Shown: positions 10,503-21,265 of the stretch, piece after piece
Numbering within the stretch: position 1 is the stretch's first letter
Layout: the number at the start of each line of letters is the position of its first letter
Assembly: GCF_001625305.1 (NCBI RefSeq)
Contig: NW_017803987.1
Span: 1,023,028-1,087,027, forward strand
Reading direction: 5' to 3'
Length of the DNA stretch: 64,000 bases
Source: Branchiostoma belcheri
Taxonomy: Eukaryota > Chordata > Leptocardii > Amphioxiformes > Branchiostomatidae
Notes under the pieces: generated by a model
The model's database searches: none
What the model was told of the DNA's origin: nothing
The model's input: only the letters and a program-made list of their open reading frames with translations
Translations under genes and position numbers: made by a program

Positions 10503-11269
10503 CACCTAGTCCCAAAATTTCTAGCCCTGTTGAACCTTTAAGTCATTTTTTACAAGTTTTGGTTGTCCAACAGTTCCACATCTGTTTGACTCATTTTCAC
10601 CTTTGTCTGTTAAGAAAATATTGTAAAAGTTTTATCTGCGAAAACCCTCTTCTCAAAGCTGTTTTCCTTCTTTTGAACTTTACAAATGTTCCTTGTGCAG
10701 TTAGAAAAACAGATTTTCTCATCCAGGAGACCAAATGAGAAACTGATGGAGGTCGTTAACATTTTAACGAGTCTTGCAGTAAAATTTACCAGAGATGGGA
10801 AAAGCTTTTTTTACCTCCGCTACATTTGTTTTCTTTCAATCACTGTTTGATTTAATTTCACTTATTCTCCATGAGACAAAGTTATAGATTCCTGTTTTTA
10901 ATGGATTTCGTTTCTTGCATTTCCAATAAATTCTAATTTTTAGAAGGTAACAAATGTTGATTTTTGTACTGTAAATTCTTTGGAATCGCATTGTATCAAT
11001 ACTACATACTATTGGTATACTAAGGCATGTCTAATAATTCTACCCGTATTTGTAAACTAATTGTTTGATTAAGTTTTAATTTTTAATTGTTAATGACCTT
11101 GTAAAAGGTTAATGCAGAATTTACATGTAAATAATGTACTAACTGTGTATTAATGGGTAAGCTACAAAAATGTATCTCCCGACGGTAGTTGTCTTCTGCA
11201 GTTACTGTGGACATCTATCTTTCCTAATGTGGTTATCTGTTCACCAACCCCAAAATGTCATCCAGCTCA
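10503..11269. other. No gene seen; AT-rich, possible regulatory block at 10.98-11.16 kb
   Basis: The stretch 10980-11160 has several TAAT-core words, GTAAACTAATTG and AATGACCTTG (a nuclear-receptor half-site form), without repeats. Motif presence alone does not establish function. Confidence 0.3.
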
Positions 11270-11272
11270 TTA

Positions 11273-11694
11273 GGCCACAGCAAGTAAAGTTTATGGATGA
11301 CATCCTCCGCAGACTCAAAATGTAATGCCAGAGGGCAAAAAAAAACAAGGCGGGCCGAAAAAAACAAGGTTCCTACATTTAGAATTTTGACTCAATCATT
11401 GTACAAATGGTTTTGATTCAGTGGGAACATCACATATACACAGCCACCATCACATACAAATTGTATCACTGCATCAAAGTAAGAAACAAAACATTAAATC
11501 AGAGCCTTGTCTTGTCTCCTCTCTTCATATTTATCTGCCATCCACGTTCCGGCATGGCAACAGGCATTTTTGCCCATTTTCGGCATGTTGACCACAATCA
11601 GAAGGCAACAAAAGTTATTGTATTTTTTCTTCCAAAATCAGGCAAAAATTAATGCGTGCGCTGATGTCATCCATAAAGATTACTTGCTGTGGCC
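11273..11694. mobile_element. PIF/Harbinger-type MITE, GGATGACATCC subfamily (422 bp)
   Basis: Inverted ends GGCCACAGCAAGTAA and TTACTTGCTGTGGCC are flanked by TTA on both sides (11270-11272, 11695-11697), the 3-bp TWA duplication typical of PIF/Harbinger. Subterminal TATGGATGACATCC / GATGTCATCCATA is shared with the copies at 21.27 and 55.59 kb. The internal open frame does not resemble a transposase. Confidence 0.8.
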
Positions 11695-12333
11695 TTACTG
11701 TGTTCCACACAAGAAACATTTCAGAAAATGAGCTCATCAGTTAGGAAGATAGTGCTCTGTGTAAAGGAATATTGGAACGTGAGAATTGCGAAGGAAAACT
11801 AAAGAACCTACTATAGAAGCTACTACAGTGTACACGAATTACAGTACAGTGTATTCTAGATGCTTTTTGACATTGTAACACCACAAATGACCACAAGGGG
11901 CTATCTTATGTTAGTTATCTCTATTTCTTACATCAAAGATATATATTTTGTAATTTTGATCGTATTTTAAAATTTAACAGCTAATGTCTTAAGAGAATGC
12001 AAAGAAAGTTGTATCTTCAGATCCATAGCATGAAATGTTACCGTCGCAATCGATCCCTGGAGTAAATTGATGACGCATGTGAAATGTCAAAGGATAGGCT
12101 TACCTGCTCTACTGTATAATGGATGATAAACGATGGGAAAAGGCTCCCTACTGTAGTTATTCCACAGTGAATGAGAATAATGGACATATCTAATCTGGTA
12201 CCAAGGTCAACTGTAAGCCATTTGTACTTGTTATGTCCTGGATTCCATTATGGGCAGAGGGTGAGTGGATATTGAATATACAATCTAGCCCGGAGGCCCT
12301 TTCTGTCATTCTGACTCAGATGTTGATGTCTCA

Positions 12334-12454
12334 TAGCCTGGGTACCATCCTACTTGTATAACGGGGCTCCCACACTCGCTTCCCTNNNNNNNNNNNNNNN
12401 NNNNNGGAGCGAGTGTGGGAGCCCCGTTATACAAGTAGGATGGTACCCAGGCTA
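12334..12454. mobile_element. TAGCC foldback element, copy 2, with assembly gap in the loop
   Basis: A near-perfect hairpin of about 50 bp per arm starts TAGCCTGGGTACCATCC. Arms include ACGGGGCTCCCACACTCGCT. Flanked by a perfect 9-bp duplication GATGTCTCA (12325-12333, 12455-12463). The loop at 12386-12405 is 20 Ns, a placeholder gap, so the true loop length is unknown. Confidence 0.9.
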
Positions 12455-12463
12455 GATGTCTCA

Positions 12464-13352
12464 TATCTGATACTGTAAAACTAGGAGGGAAATTTGTGAA
12501 CGTTAAAGTTGAGGATGGGACTTAACGGTTTAAAATTGTTGTTTGTGAATTATGTTCAGTCAAAACTGCCCAAGAAAACTATTTAGTTTTTAGTGGACCG
12601 ATAAAATTTGGTGTACATGTATGTGGCATGGACAGGATTCTGATGCATGTATCAATGGGAAAAATAATATAAGGGACCACCAAGGAGTTGTCATAGCTAG
12701 GAGTAGGAGGTCCTTATGTAGAGATGGTCACTTGTACAGGTTTCAATGTCATGTGAATCAAGAAATGTTTGCAGTAAATTTGTGTCTACCGCACCCTGAA
12801 CATATATTTTTCATGGCATTTCTGCTGATGTTTCAACCGCGAACTACCGAGAGCAAATTAAGCTCCTACAAACTTGAGTCAACTTACAGCATTGTGCGAA
12901 CTTTTATCATTCTCTGGAAATGTACTCCTAAATAAAACAAAAGGGTTTTGCATTCTTGAAAAGTCATGTAAACTGTGGTCCAGTGTTTGAGCTAGTTGAT
13001 CGCAGTCTGTAAAAATCGTGGTTCAAAAGAAACTGGAAGTTTCAGAGAAGAAATCACAGCCGTACAGTATAATATATCACCCTGTTTCACACATTTATTA
13101 TCTTTTGAAGTGGCTGGCCAGAGTTAATAGTGTAACAGAGATGAAAGCTTGTCTGAAGGGCCTCGGGCCTGCTGCGGCCATCAGGCCTTCTTTCTCTGTC
13201 CAAAAGCGCAGAACAAAGTAATGAATAATCAATGCACAGAGAAGAGAAGGTCATTTATTCGGAGCCATTTTACTAATGGAAAGTCCTGATGAGTACTGAG
13301 AGGAAAAAGCAGGGAGAACACTTATCTTGGAAACCACAGGGACCGCGGGTGA
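12464..13352. other. No gene seen
   Basis: Mixed AT-rich DNA. Open frames at 12621-12935 and 13018-13221 have no recognisable domain, poor composition and no flanking splice signals that I trust. Confidence 0.45.
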
Positions 13353-13358
13353 TTTCAG

Positions 13359-13699
13359 CAGGCCTGGAAATTAACTTTTCTTCCTATTGTCCTAGCACTG
13401 TCCCGAAAATAAATTTCAATAGTCCCGAAGTGAGGATGAACTGTCCCAACCTATTTTTTGGAAGTATTGTATGACTTCAACTTGAAGTCATACAACATTG
13501 CAGAGTAGACAGGAAATTTTGGGGGAATTTTCCAGATCCAAAAGCTGACAAGTGTGCCTGATAAACAAAAGAAGGGCTGACATTCTGATGTTGATTATTT
13601 TTCTGTTGTCCCAAAAATGTCCCAAAATGTCTTTTTAGTTGTCCCAGCCTAAATTTTAGCGGTCAGTGGCCATTGGACCACCTTTAATTTCGAGCCCTG
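13359..13699. mobile_element. Probable hAT-like MITE (341 bp)
   Basis: Imperfect inverted ends CAGGCCTGGAAATTAA and TTAATTTCGAGCCCTG. TTTCAG borders both sides (13353-13358, 13700-13705), a 6-bp match where 8 would be expected for hAT. CAGGGCTCGAAATT-type ends recur in hAT families of many animals. The interior repeats TGTCCC words and has no coding potential. Confidence 0.5.
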
Positions 13700-13818
13700 T
13701 TTCAGAAGGAGTTGGGTCTGGAACAATCAAAAGAACCATCTTTACCCTTTAGTGAAAGTCATTTGGTTTGTGTCCTTTGATTGAGAAGGGTTTAAAGTGA
13801 CCGCATGTGAGGTTCTAT

Positions 13819-13922
13819 GACCCGGTTTACACAGAGGGAAAATCCTTGCGTACGAAAATTGCGTACCCAAATTGTGTACGAAACTGGCGTACGCGAGCGT
13901 TTTTCCTCCGTGTAAACCGGTC
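13819..13922. mobile_element. Short foldback with GTTTACAC ends
   Basis: GACCCGGTTTACACAGAGG pairs with CCTCCGTGTAAACCGGTC. The interior repeats GCGTACG and GTACGAAA several times, some continuing past the right end. A small foldback MITE is likely; no clear target duplication. Confidence 0.55.
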
Positions 13923-14061
13923 TCAATTTGCGTACGCAAGTTTCGTACACAAGTACGATCAGCGGCTCACCCAGCGGGGAGTCTCTGTGCCTCACAGCCT
14001 CATGTAGAACAGGAATGAACCCCTTTCTTGTTGCAAATTTCATTCTTTTCCCGCGTTATGT

Positions 14062-14233
14062 TGGTGACTCAGAACTTAATTTGTTACCCTTGCTATAATG
14101 GACTACTCCTGTTCTTTACCTAGTTTGCTATTTCTGTATATTGAATCTTGGCTGTACCATTCTGGTAAAGGGGTGTTAGCAATAGAGATTGGTGACTCAG
14201 AGCTTTGTTACCCGTGCTATAATGGACTATTCC
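14062..14233 (+). repeat. Direct repeat pair, 127-bp period
   Basis: TTGGTGACTCAGA, TTTGTTACCC and GCTATAATGGACTA blocks occur twice, at 14062-14110 and 14189-14233. The second copy abuts the polypyrimidine tract of the candidate exon at 14249. Confidence 0.7.
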
Positions 14234-14248
14234 TTTTCTCCCCTCCAG

Positions 14249-14417
14249 GGCGGCCGGTTGTGGAGGGTGGTTCTGAGATCGTAGCAGTGAAGAATAAGAA
14301 GATGACTCCTTCTGTGTAGAGAGAAGACATTTGGGAAGAGGTTTCTGTGTTCTTTTTCGTTTCTTCTTGCCCAAGAAAGTGAAGAAATTCAACACTTGGA
14401 ACTGGACAGATAAACAG
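14249..14417 (+). other. Candidate noncoding exon (169 bp)
   Basis: A pyrimidine tract TTCCTTTTCTCCCCTCCAG ends at 14248 and CAG/GTAAGA follows at 14417/14418, a strong acceptor-donor pair. All three frames contain stops, so it would be a UTR or noncoding-RNA exon. One frame is open for 23 codons from the acceptor and then stops. No transcript evidence is available, so this remains a splice-signal prediction. Confidence 0.35.
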
Positions 14418-15302
14418 GTAAGATGGTTTTCAGCTTTTGCAGCAGTCACATGTATTAGTAAAAAATTGAAATCCATGCTTGAAACACTACCATAGATGAT
14501 GTTATGAACATTTTTTTCATGAATAATGATGGTCTTTTGACTTATATGGTAGGCATTTTATTATTTTAATGTTTTATTGTTTATTTATTATAGCAATGCA
14601 CTTCTTTAAACGTCGCCTTCAGTTGAGCTTCATCAAATTTTGGAAATGTTTGTTTTATGTTCCTATTATACACTTGATAGTTCATTGTTTTTAAACAAAG
14701 GACGGTTACTTCAGCATCACAGATAGTGTATCTCTGCTATTGTTGAAAACATCTTTGCTCTTGTCTGTTTTTAAAGGAGGATCTAGTTTTGTACATAACT
14801 CTCATTTTAGGGTATTGATATAGCTGCCATTTTTTTTAAATATTTGAATTGCAGTCTTAATTTAAAAGTGGGATTTGAACAAGTAGTTTTGTACATAACT
14901 CCCATTTTTGCTGCGCATTACTTCAAAGCAAAGCGAAGTGCATTTTACTGTTGTTAAGAGCCTCTGTTGTTTGTAGGAATTTTAACCTTTGACTGGATTC
15001 AACTGTATATATCATGGATTGTATGTAGGTGATGGGGCATTGCATGATGTCATTACTTAGAGCACCAGTAATTGTTTGAAGAGAATTCCTGGTAGGTCAA
15101 GCTGGTCCTTTATTGTCCCATACCGGAAAAATTCCTTTGTTGTTTCCAAATATAACTTACAAATAGCATTACAGACAATACTTTGGAAAGCACAGGACGT
15201 GGTATAAGCCAGGTACGGATCACATGCTAGGAATTTTTTGTTTAGTAACAAAGGTAAGTAAACCTGGAATGTTAATCTTGACATGAGAGTTATTATATGA
15301 AA
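14418..15302. other. No gene seen; contains a 25-bp direct repeat
   Basis: TAGTTTTGTACATAACTC occurs near 14788 and again near 14884. Otherwise AT-rich DNA with no supported gene. Confidence 0.5.
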
Positions 15303-15504
15303 GAGGGCCTGCATGCCCTTTTTCGCAAGGCGTACTCGGGTCTTTTTAGACTTCGTAATTCGTAGGCAGCCTCCGCAAAAATCGACGTAATTCGTAATAG
15401 GACATTCGTCGCAAATCGTAAAGCTCTGAGACTTTAACGTAATTCGTAATCGGCGGCAATAATTTTGCGTAATTCGTAATCACTACCCCCCCATGCAGGC
15501 CCTC
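15303..15504 (-). mobile_element. CGTA element, B family (copy B2)
   Basis: A 202-bp element with GAGGGCCTGCATG at the left and CATGCAGGCCCTC at the right, a 13-bp perfect inverted repeat. Flanked by a perfect 6-bp duplication ATGAAA (15297-15302, 15505-15510). CGTAATTCGTAA 12-mers recur inside. This is the cleanest copy for defining the family ends. Confidence 0.9.
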
Positions 15505-15510
15505 ATGAAA

Positions 15511-15996
15511 TATGAGTACATTGGCAACTGCCTCAAAAAAGAAGTCAGACTCCTTAGTAGTTAAAGTAGAAAGATCAGATCATAGATCTAAAGACTGGAC
15601 ATTTTTTACCTCTTTGTGCGTTCCCTTGCAATTAGCCTTCGGTCACGAGTTTGCAAATAAATACATGACTCAACTGTTTGAACAGAACAAAAACAGCAAA
15701 GTTCAAGGTTCCGAAGGAAATTGCATTAAATACTGTGTACTTAGGTTAATGAAAAAAGCTGGCAAGGTCTTTTCTGTATGTAACAGTACAGATACACAGA
15801 ATGTAAAAAAAGATATCTTTCTTTTGTTTGTTCAGCTAGAATTAGAAAGTAGCCATGACCAGTTTTTTTGTGCAATACCTGAAATTCGCGGATATTTTTG
15901 CGGGTAACAGATTTCTCGTTTGCTCAAATGGAGAAGAAAAGATATTTTGTAAAAGAGAATAGTCAGCTGAGTCGAGATGACTCACTTTCACATGGC
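15511..15996. other. No recognised gene
   Basis: A 131-codon plus-strand frame (15512-15907) has no recognisable domain, begins within the flank of the CGTA element and has lysine/serine-rich composition expected of AT-rich DNA. I do not call it a gene. Confidence 0.4.
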
Positions 15997-15999
15997 TAA

Positions 16000-16357
16000 G
16001 GCCACACCAATTTAATTTCTTGGTTAACAGATTTTTCTAGAAAAATAATGGAGCGGGCGAGCGAAAAAAAAACACAACAGGCCTAGTCATCCTATTATGG
16101 CCCAAAATGGTACGATAGGAGCCATGAAGTCAACACACCAGGCTGGTTCATAATTTAAACAATGAATTTTGAACTTTTAATGATACCATTACATTGAAAG
16201 ATGGAATAAATGTAACAAGTAGGAAGAAAAAGACTGTTTTCAACTGTTCAGGGCAAAATATGAGCATTTTGCAGTTAATTCTGATTTTTTTATTTTTCAA
16301 ATCAGAAAAAAATGAAGCGGGTAAATCCGTTAACCACAAAATTAATTTGGTGTGGCC
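16000..16357. mobile_element. PIF/Harbinger-type MITE, TTGGTT subfamily (358 bp)
   Basis: Ends GGCCACACCAATTTAATTT and the near-complement AAATTAATTTGGTGTGGCC, flanked by TAA both sides (15997-15999, 16358-16360). Next to the ends are TTGGTTAACAGATTT and AAATCCGTTAACCA. Related copies at 26.57, 57.21 and 60.56 kb share interior words such as CCATGAAGTCAACAC and GAATTTTGAACTTTTAAT. Confidence 0.85.
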
Positions 16358-16360
16358 TAA

Positions 16361-16880
16361 GGCCTAGCTTTCTTGTAAAGTCAGCAGACTCAACTGAATC
16401 ACCTAGGAGTAACCAGTAGGATGAAAGAGCAACAGAATTGAGATGGAACAATGTCTTTTACTAGGGCAGAACAAGAGTTTTCCTCTGCGTCGAAGACATA
16501 TTGTTAAAACTCGCTGACATTTTGGGATGTCCTGAAGTGAAATGTATTATGTTTCTCTCCTGTGCGTAAGGTGGAAAATTTCTTCTAGTAAATCGTGTTT
16601 GTGCATGACGAAGCATCCATCCGCATTTCAAAACATACCAAATTCAATCCCTCACAAGAACTGAAGGTACGCGATACTTTTTCACCAGCTTATCTGCAAG
16701 AACGTCTTTGCCATTTCTGCCCTATTTCCCGACCTGAAAACATCTGCAAGCAGTCAGACTGAAGGATAGGTAAAACAAGAAGATGCTTTGACTGTGGAGT
16801 ATCAAACAAATAACTTTTGGTGTCCCGGTAGGGCGGCCATGTCATGTTGTGAGAATAGGGGCAGAGTTGAATGGGCACAT
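16361..16880. other. No gene seen
   Basis: Mixed composition with short chance frames only. Confidence 0.45.
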
Positions 16881-16883
16881 CTG

Positions 16884-17275
16884 TGAGGGATAGTTTGGAG
16901 GACTGTCTTCTGATGTTGCCATGGTAACAGACTCACAAAAGAGGACATGGGCCGGCTCTAATGGAGGACATACCGTAAATTTATGTATTTTTTGGCAGAA
17001 TCAATTTTACAGTAGAAGGGGAAAGGAGTCTGTTGCAGTGTTTAATTTTTAAAGTTGGAAGTTGGAATACACATTGAAAGTGCATGAATTTTCAGTGAAG
17101 AGATCACTGCGAAAATCACAAATTTGAAAAAAAATAAAATGGAAAACATTTCAAAATTTACAGTACGGCAGTAAGGAGGAGATGGACTGACATAAACAGG
17201 TTGCCTGCAAATGTTGCCATGACAACAGCCTCCCAAAGAGGAAATGAACAGATAGTAATGGAGGACAGGGAATAG
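16884..17275 (+). repeat. Spaced repeat pair carrying RFX X-box-like sites
   Basis: Two related segments (about 16884-16975 and 17170-17275) share TGTTGCCATG, CAAA(G)AGGA and TAATGGAGGACA words in the same order. They hold GTTGCCATGGTAAC (16915-16928) and GTTGCCATGACAAC (17213-17226), which fit the palindromic RFX X-box GTTGCCATGGCAAC with one or two changes. Binding or ciliary-gene regulation is inference only. Confidence 0.45.
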
Positions 17276-17504
17276 GGGATGGGAGTAAATGGACATTTGT
17301 GATTACTCTCTAGGCAGAGGTTATCCCTTTTGGATGTTTTTTTTTCAAAAGCTTGTTTTAGCCATTTTGTTTAGCTTTCTATTTTGTCAGCTTTTGGTAG
17401 CTTATCAGTAATACCTAAAGAAAAGTTAACAAAAAAAGAAAGCCCAACAAAATGCCTAAAAAAGGTAAGGAAAGCTGTCAGAAATACAGTAGGCCAAACT
17501 GCTT

Positions 17505-17758
17505 TGAGAATACCAGGGGCTACTTTTTAGCTAAAGGTCCAAAATTGGACTGATTCGCAAGTGGGGCTGGAATTGTAGAAAAACTGTCCACTTTGTCATT
17601 GAATAAAAAGTTATGACTGAGTCTTCTCTAAAACACAGGAAATGCTATTTCAGAATTTTCAAAATTTTCTGGGGTACCCCCCCTAGGAAATTCGAACCTC
17701 GCTGATCCCTCAGACAGTGGGAAGAACCCCCTCATTCCAAATCCTGGCTATGGGCAGC
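17505..17758 (+). mobile_element. Family O MITE, copy 1 (decayed)
   Basis: Colinear with 54901-55239. Shared blocks include AAAGGTCCA, AGAAAAACTG, ACCCCCCCTAGGAAA and AATCCTGGCTATGGGCA at the right end. The left inverted end is eroded here but intact in the other copy. Confidence 0.6.
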
Positions 17759-17980
17759 TATAGGTTGTGCTGAATTTTTCCTGGCCCCCTGATGGTTTGA
17801 TCCGGCCCACTGCAGGTCAGGGTGGAGTTATGGGAAGTCCTGCTCTTGCTAAAAGGTTTTGATCAGGGCAGGATTAGAGCCTGAATGGGAGACAGATGTA
17901 CCTACAGCTACAGATAGACATCTCTGCACTGGGACATATACATACACTCCCACTCAGTTTCTCTGGCTATATTTTATATG

Positions 17981-18222
17981 GGGGGCTGCATGCCCTTTTC
18001 TGTAGAGTGTAATCTGCCGTTTTAATCCCACGTAGAGCGTAGACAGACCGCTTTAATTCAACGTAGAGCGTATTTGGTGCATTTTGCGTAGAGCGTAATT
18101 TGCCGCTTTGATTCTATGTAATGCGTTGTAGCCACCCGGAATTTATCGTGAAACGTAATGGGTAGGATTCCTGAATTCAGCGTAATACATAGCCGGCTCT
18201 CAAAATTTAGCGTAGAGCGTTG
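17981..18222 (-). mobile_element. CGTA element, A family (copy A3, one end lost)
   Basis: Starts GGGGGCTGCATGCCC and continues with CGTAGAGCGTA-type units, then stops at GCGTAGAGCGTTGT without the terminal GGGACCCCCCATGC block. The break abuts the family H element at 18.25 kb. Confidence 0.75.
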
Positions 18223-18249
18223 TTATATTTGTCAAACAAACCACTATAT

Positions 18250-18395
18250 ATTTGCGATACTTTAATATCAATGGTTTTCGTGTTTCAATTCTGTGCCACA
18301 AATTTATCATTACTGCAAACAAATAATTCACCAACATTATTTCTTCTGCACCTGCCGCCACCGCAAACATATAGTTCCGCAATTTACAGTAGTCA
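18250..18395 (-). mobile_element. Family H MITE, decayed copy 1
   Basis: Matches the reverse of 38433-38640, with blocks ATCATTACTG, AACAAATAATTC, TTCTGCACCTG and TTTACAGTA. Ends are eroded. Confidence 0.5.
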
Positions 18396-18447
18396 ATACA
18401 ATATAACTCAGGTAACAGTATCAGATTATTTTTGAAAAAAAAAAGTC

Positions 18448-18985
18448 TGAGTGTGTGTGTGTGTGTCTGTGAGAGATTGTATTAATACATGTAGTTTTAT
18501 AGTACATGTATTGTAGTATATCAGATTACAGTAATATTTAGTCATTCTCAAATCAGCTTACTAAGGTGAAGCATATTCAACTACATGTACAAAATGTACA
18601 TGTATCTTGTGATTTTGTACCATAGGGCAATATGGCCTTGCTTACTGCTCATGTTTTCAGCCAAGCAGCAGCCAAATTTGAAGGGGAAACCTTTATGCCA
18701 GACCATTTCAAATTCAAGTTCACCCATCCATAACTATGGTGGCCGAGACCTCACCACATCTCTATAACCAACTCTTCAAAGGGCAAGACTTATCTTCCTT
18801 CGGAGGTCAAACAGTAAAGTTTTGTGGTAGCCTGTTTAGCAACACTGCGGTGTAAAGTCTGGGATTCTGTAAATGGGGGTCTCTTGAGTGAATTCAGTTA
18901 CAAGCTCCGCTACGCCCTTCAGCTGCTCTGCTCCTGTTAAACTGTTCGACCTCTGGCCTTGGGAAGGGGCATGGGAAACACAGCT
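18448..18985. other. No gene seen; TG run and ACATGTA words
   Basis: A short TG run near 18450-18466 is followed by several ACATGTA and TACATGTA palindromes. No gene is supported. Confidence 0.4.
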
Positions 18986-19070
18986 GCCGCCCGCGCTGTC
19001 AGCACTTAGAACCAACAGTGGATGGGAATCTGCAGTCTGGCTCATGTGTGTCTTTGGATGCCCTTTTTTA

Positions 19071-19102
19071 CCTTCGTCAAGAAGGTTATGTTTTCAGGCG
19101 TT

Positions 19103-19140
<38 letters not shown>

Positions 19141-19400
19141 TGTGTGTGTGTGCATGTGTCCATGTGTGGACTCGATAAATTGAGAAGGCTTAAATAGATT
19201 GACTTGATATTTAGTAGGTGGGTCTTGATGAGACCGCTAAATGATGAGATTTTGGACCCCTTAGTGGCTTGTACTTAGTACTGCAGCTGAATTTCCGGTT
19301 TTGATATCTCATGATCTAGACATGCTGGGGTTACAATTTGGATGGTAGGTAGCCCTTGTCCTGGGGAAGAAGTGACATGAGTTTGGGCCCCCTAGCGGCT
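19071..19400 (+). mobile_element. CCTTCG-ended element, truncated copy
   Basis: CCTTCGTCAAGAAGGTTATG, then a long TG microsatellite (about 19104-19160), then blocks GAGAAGGCTTA, TAGTAGGTGGGTC and TTCCGGTTTTGATATCTCA. All are colinear with the left half of the complete copy at 40295-41195; the right half is missing. Confidence 0.7.
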
Positions 19401-19560
19401 TGTCTTTGTCCTTGTTTTATGTGGACACCTTCAATGTGTCAACGGACATCCAGTATATTTCCTCAAATGTCCGAGAATGTACCTAAGTTGTGTAGAAAGA
19501 ATGTACACTGTCAGCACTTAGAAGCTCCATTGGATCTGAATCTGCAGTCTGGCTCATGTG

Positions 19561-19949
19561 TAGTGCTGTTTACCAGTTCGCTGGACCGGTTCCGGACTTT
19601 GTAAAATGTCATCAGGTTAGAGTCCAAAAAAACCTAAATGTCAAGAACCGATTCCGGACTTATTACAAAAAAAAAAAAAAACATGTCACATACCTCTTTT
19701 CTTTCCAAATCACCTAAAACCCTCAATAGATTGTAAAATCTGTGCTGCAAAATGAAGAATACATTGCCAGTGGGCATCGTCAAGTGTCGGCCTCCATGCT
19801 ATGTGTCCACAGTTTTGCCCAAACAACATTGCAAGGTTGCCAACATGCAATTTTGTATATGCCATGGTTTAGGTGCAGGCTTCCGAGTCTGGAACTGAAC
19901 CTAAACGTCTGGACTTGAATCCGGACCTGAACTTAGGTACACAGCACTA
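19561..19949 (+). mobile_element. hAT-type MITE, copy 2 (389 bp), perfect 8-bp duplication
   Basis: Ends TAGTGCTGTTTACC and GGTACACAGCACTA. The flanking 8-mer CTCATGTG is identical on both sides (19553-19560, 19950-19957). The duplicated site sits inside CTGGCTCATGTGTGTC of the tandem array, whose intact units show the empty site, so the insertion can be read directly. Interior as in 8893-9288; no transposase. Confidence 0.93.
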
Positions 19950-20687
19950 CTCATGTGTGTCTTTGGATGCCCTTTTTCTTTGTCCAAGTGTTTTACGTGG
20001 ACACCTTCAATGTGTCAACGGGTATCCAGTATATGTCGGAGATGTATCTAAGTTGTAGAAAGAATGTACACTGTCAGCACTTAGAAGCTCCAATGGATGG
20101 GAATCTGCAGTCTGGCTCATGTGTGTCTTTGGATGCCCTTTTTCTTTGTTCTTGTTTTATGTGGACACCTTCAATGTGTCAACGGGCATCCAGTATACAA
20201 TGTATCTCCTCAAGTTGTGTGTGTGTTTGTGTGTGTGTGGTTTAGCACGATAACTCAAGAAGGATGGATTGTCATGAAACTTGGTAGGTGGGTAGGTGTT
20301 CATGAAACTTAAAAACTAATCATTAGATTCTGGGCCCCCTGGCAGCTTACTGCAGAATGTCAACATAGCACATGTGGATGCAGATGGTATCTGTGTTCTT
20401 GCCAGAGGAGGGTATTTGGGTCGACATGGGGGAATTCAGGAAGCTGAGGATTGCATGAACGGCCCTTAAACCATGCACAGTTTTTGTCCTAGTCCTGATC
20501 TTATCTTTGGTTGTGCCAATAAAAACCGGTAGTCTGAAATCTCTGATTTCTTTTTTTGCATGTGTCATTGGGCATCCAATATATTTTCTCAGAATGTCAA
20601 CATATGAGAAATGTGCCCAAGTTGCATACTGGTAGTGACAATGTGTGCTGTGTATTTCCATGGTTTTGAGTTAAAATCAGCTTTTAA

Positions 20688-21044
20688 AGACATCCAGTGT
20701 GTTTTCAGGGCAGGAAAACTGGAAATATTCTGACTAAGGCAATATTTGTGATATTGACACATACTGCTTCACATTAGCACATTTGAGTCAGCATTTAATA
20801 CATTGAGCATTTAAAACTGCAGAAACAGCCCCAAGATGAGTCCTTTATTTTCCGGGAGGTACCCTAAAAATCAGCCAAGGGCGCTTCCAGTAACCATTTT
20901 CTGTCAGAATTTTGTAAATTTTTGCTCTGTGAGGGTCAATATACATCGGGACAATGTGTATTCAACTAATTATGTAGATAAATGACTGAGAATATTGGCT
21001 TTGAAAAACCGGATTTCCAAGCCATAAAAACTGCACTGGATGCA
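20688..21044 (+). mobile_element. TTAA-flanked MITE, copy 1
   Basis: About 357 bp matching 25985-26322 through TTCTGA(C/A)TAAGGCAAT, GATATTGACAC, GCCCCAAGATGAGTCCTT and AAAATCAGCCAAGG. The left edge has TTAA then AGACATCCAGTG; the right edge GCACTGGATGC is recognisable but its TTAA is lost. Confidence 0.7.
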
Positions 21045-21265
21045 GTTTCAACAGCAAACCTAAAATACCACAGAACTCCTCCTTTTCCCACCTACTGCCA
21101 AAATAAGTTCCCTTCGAGCTTAAATCAATTTACAGTATAATGTGTCTGACTTGGCCAGCTGGGACGCTTTAAAGCGTTTGACCCCTGACCCTGCAGGTTT
21201 ACAGAGGCCCTACACAAATCTGCCAGTGTCACCACTCCTGTAGCACCAGATTTGTTCTCAGCTTA

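Larger units (their letters stand above)
18985..20345 (+). repeat. About 175-bp tandem array, interrupted by two insertions
   Basis: Units containing GTGGACACCTTCAATGTGTC, CAGCACTTAGAAGCTCCA and CTGCAGTCTGGCTCATG recur from about 18990, 19400, 19977 and 20150. The first junction holds a CCTTCG-type element fragment with a TG array (19071-19400). The second unit is split by the hAT MITE at 19561. The last unit decays into TG-rich DNA. Diverged pieces may extend to 20660. Cysteine/valine-rich frames here are artefacts of TG and repeat sequence. Confidence 0.7.

Noticed and set aside
15512..15907. 131-codon plus-strand frame
   Set aside because: No recognisable domain, AT-driven composition, no splice context. 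Not called as a gene.
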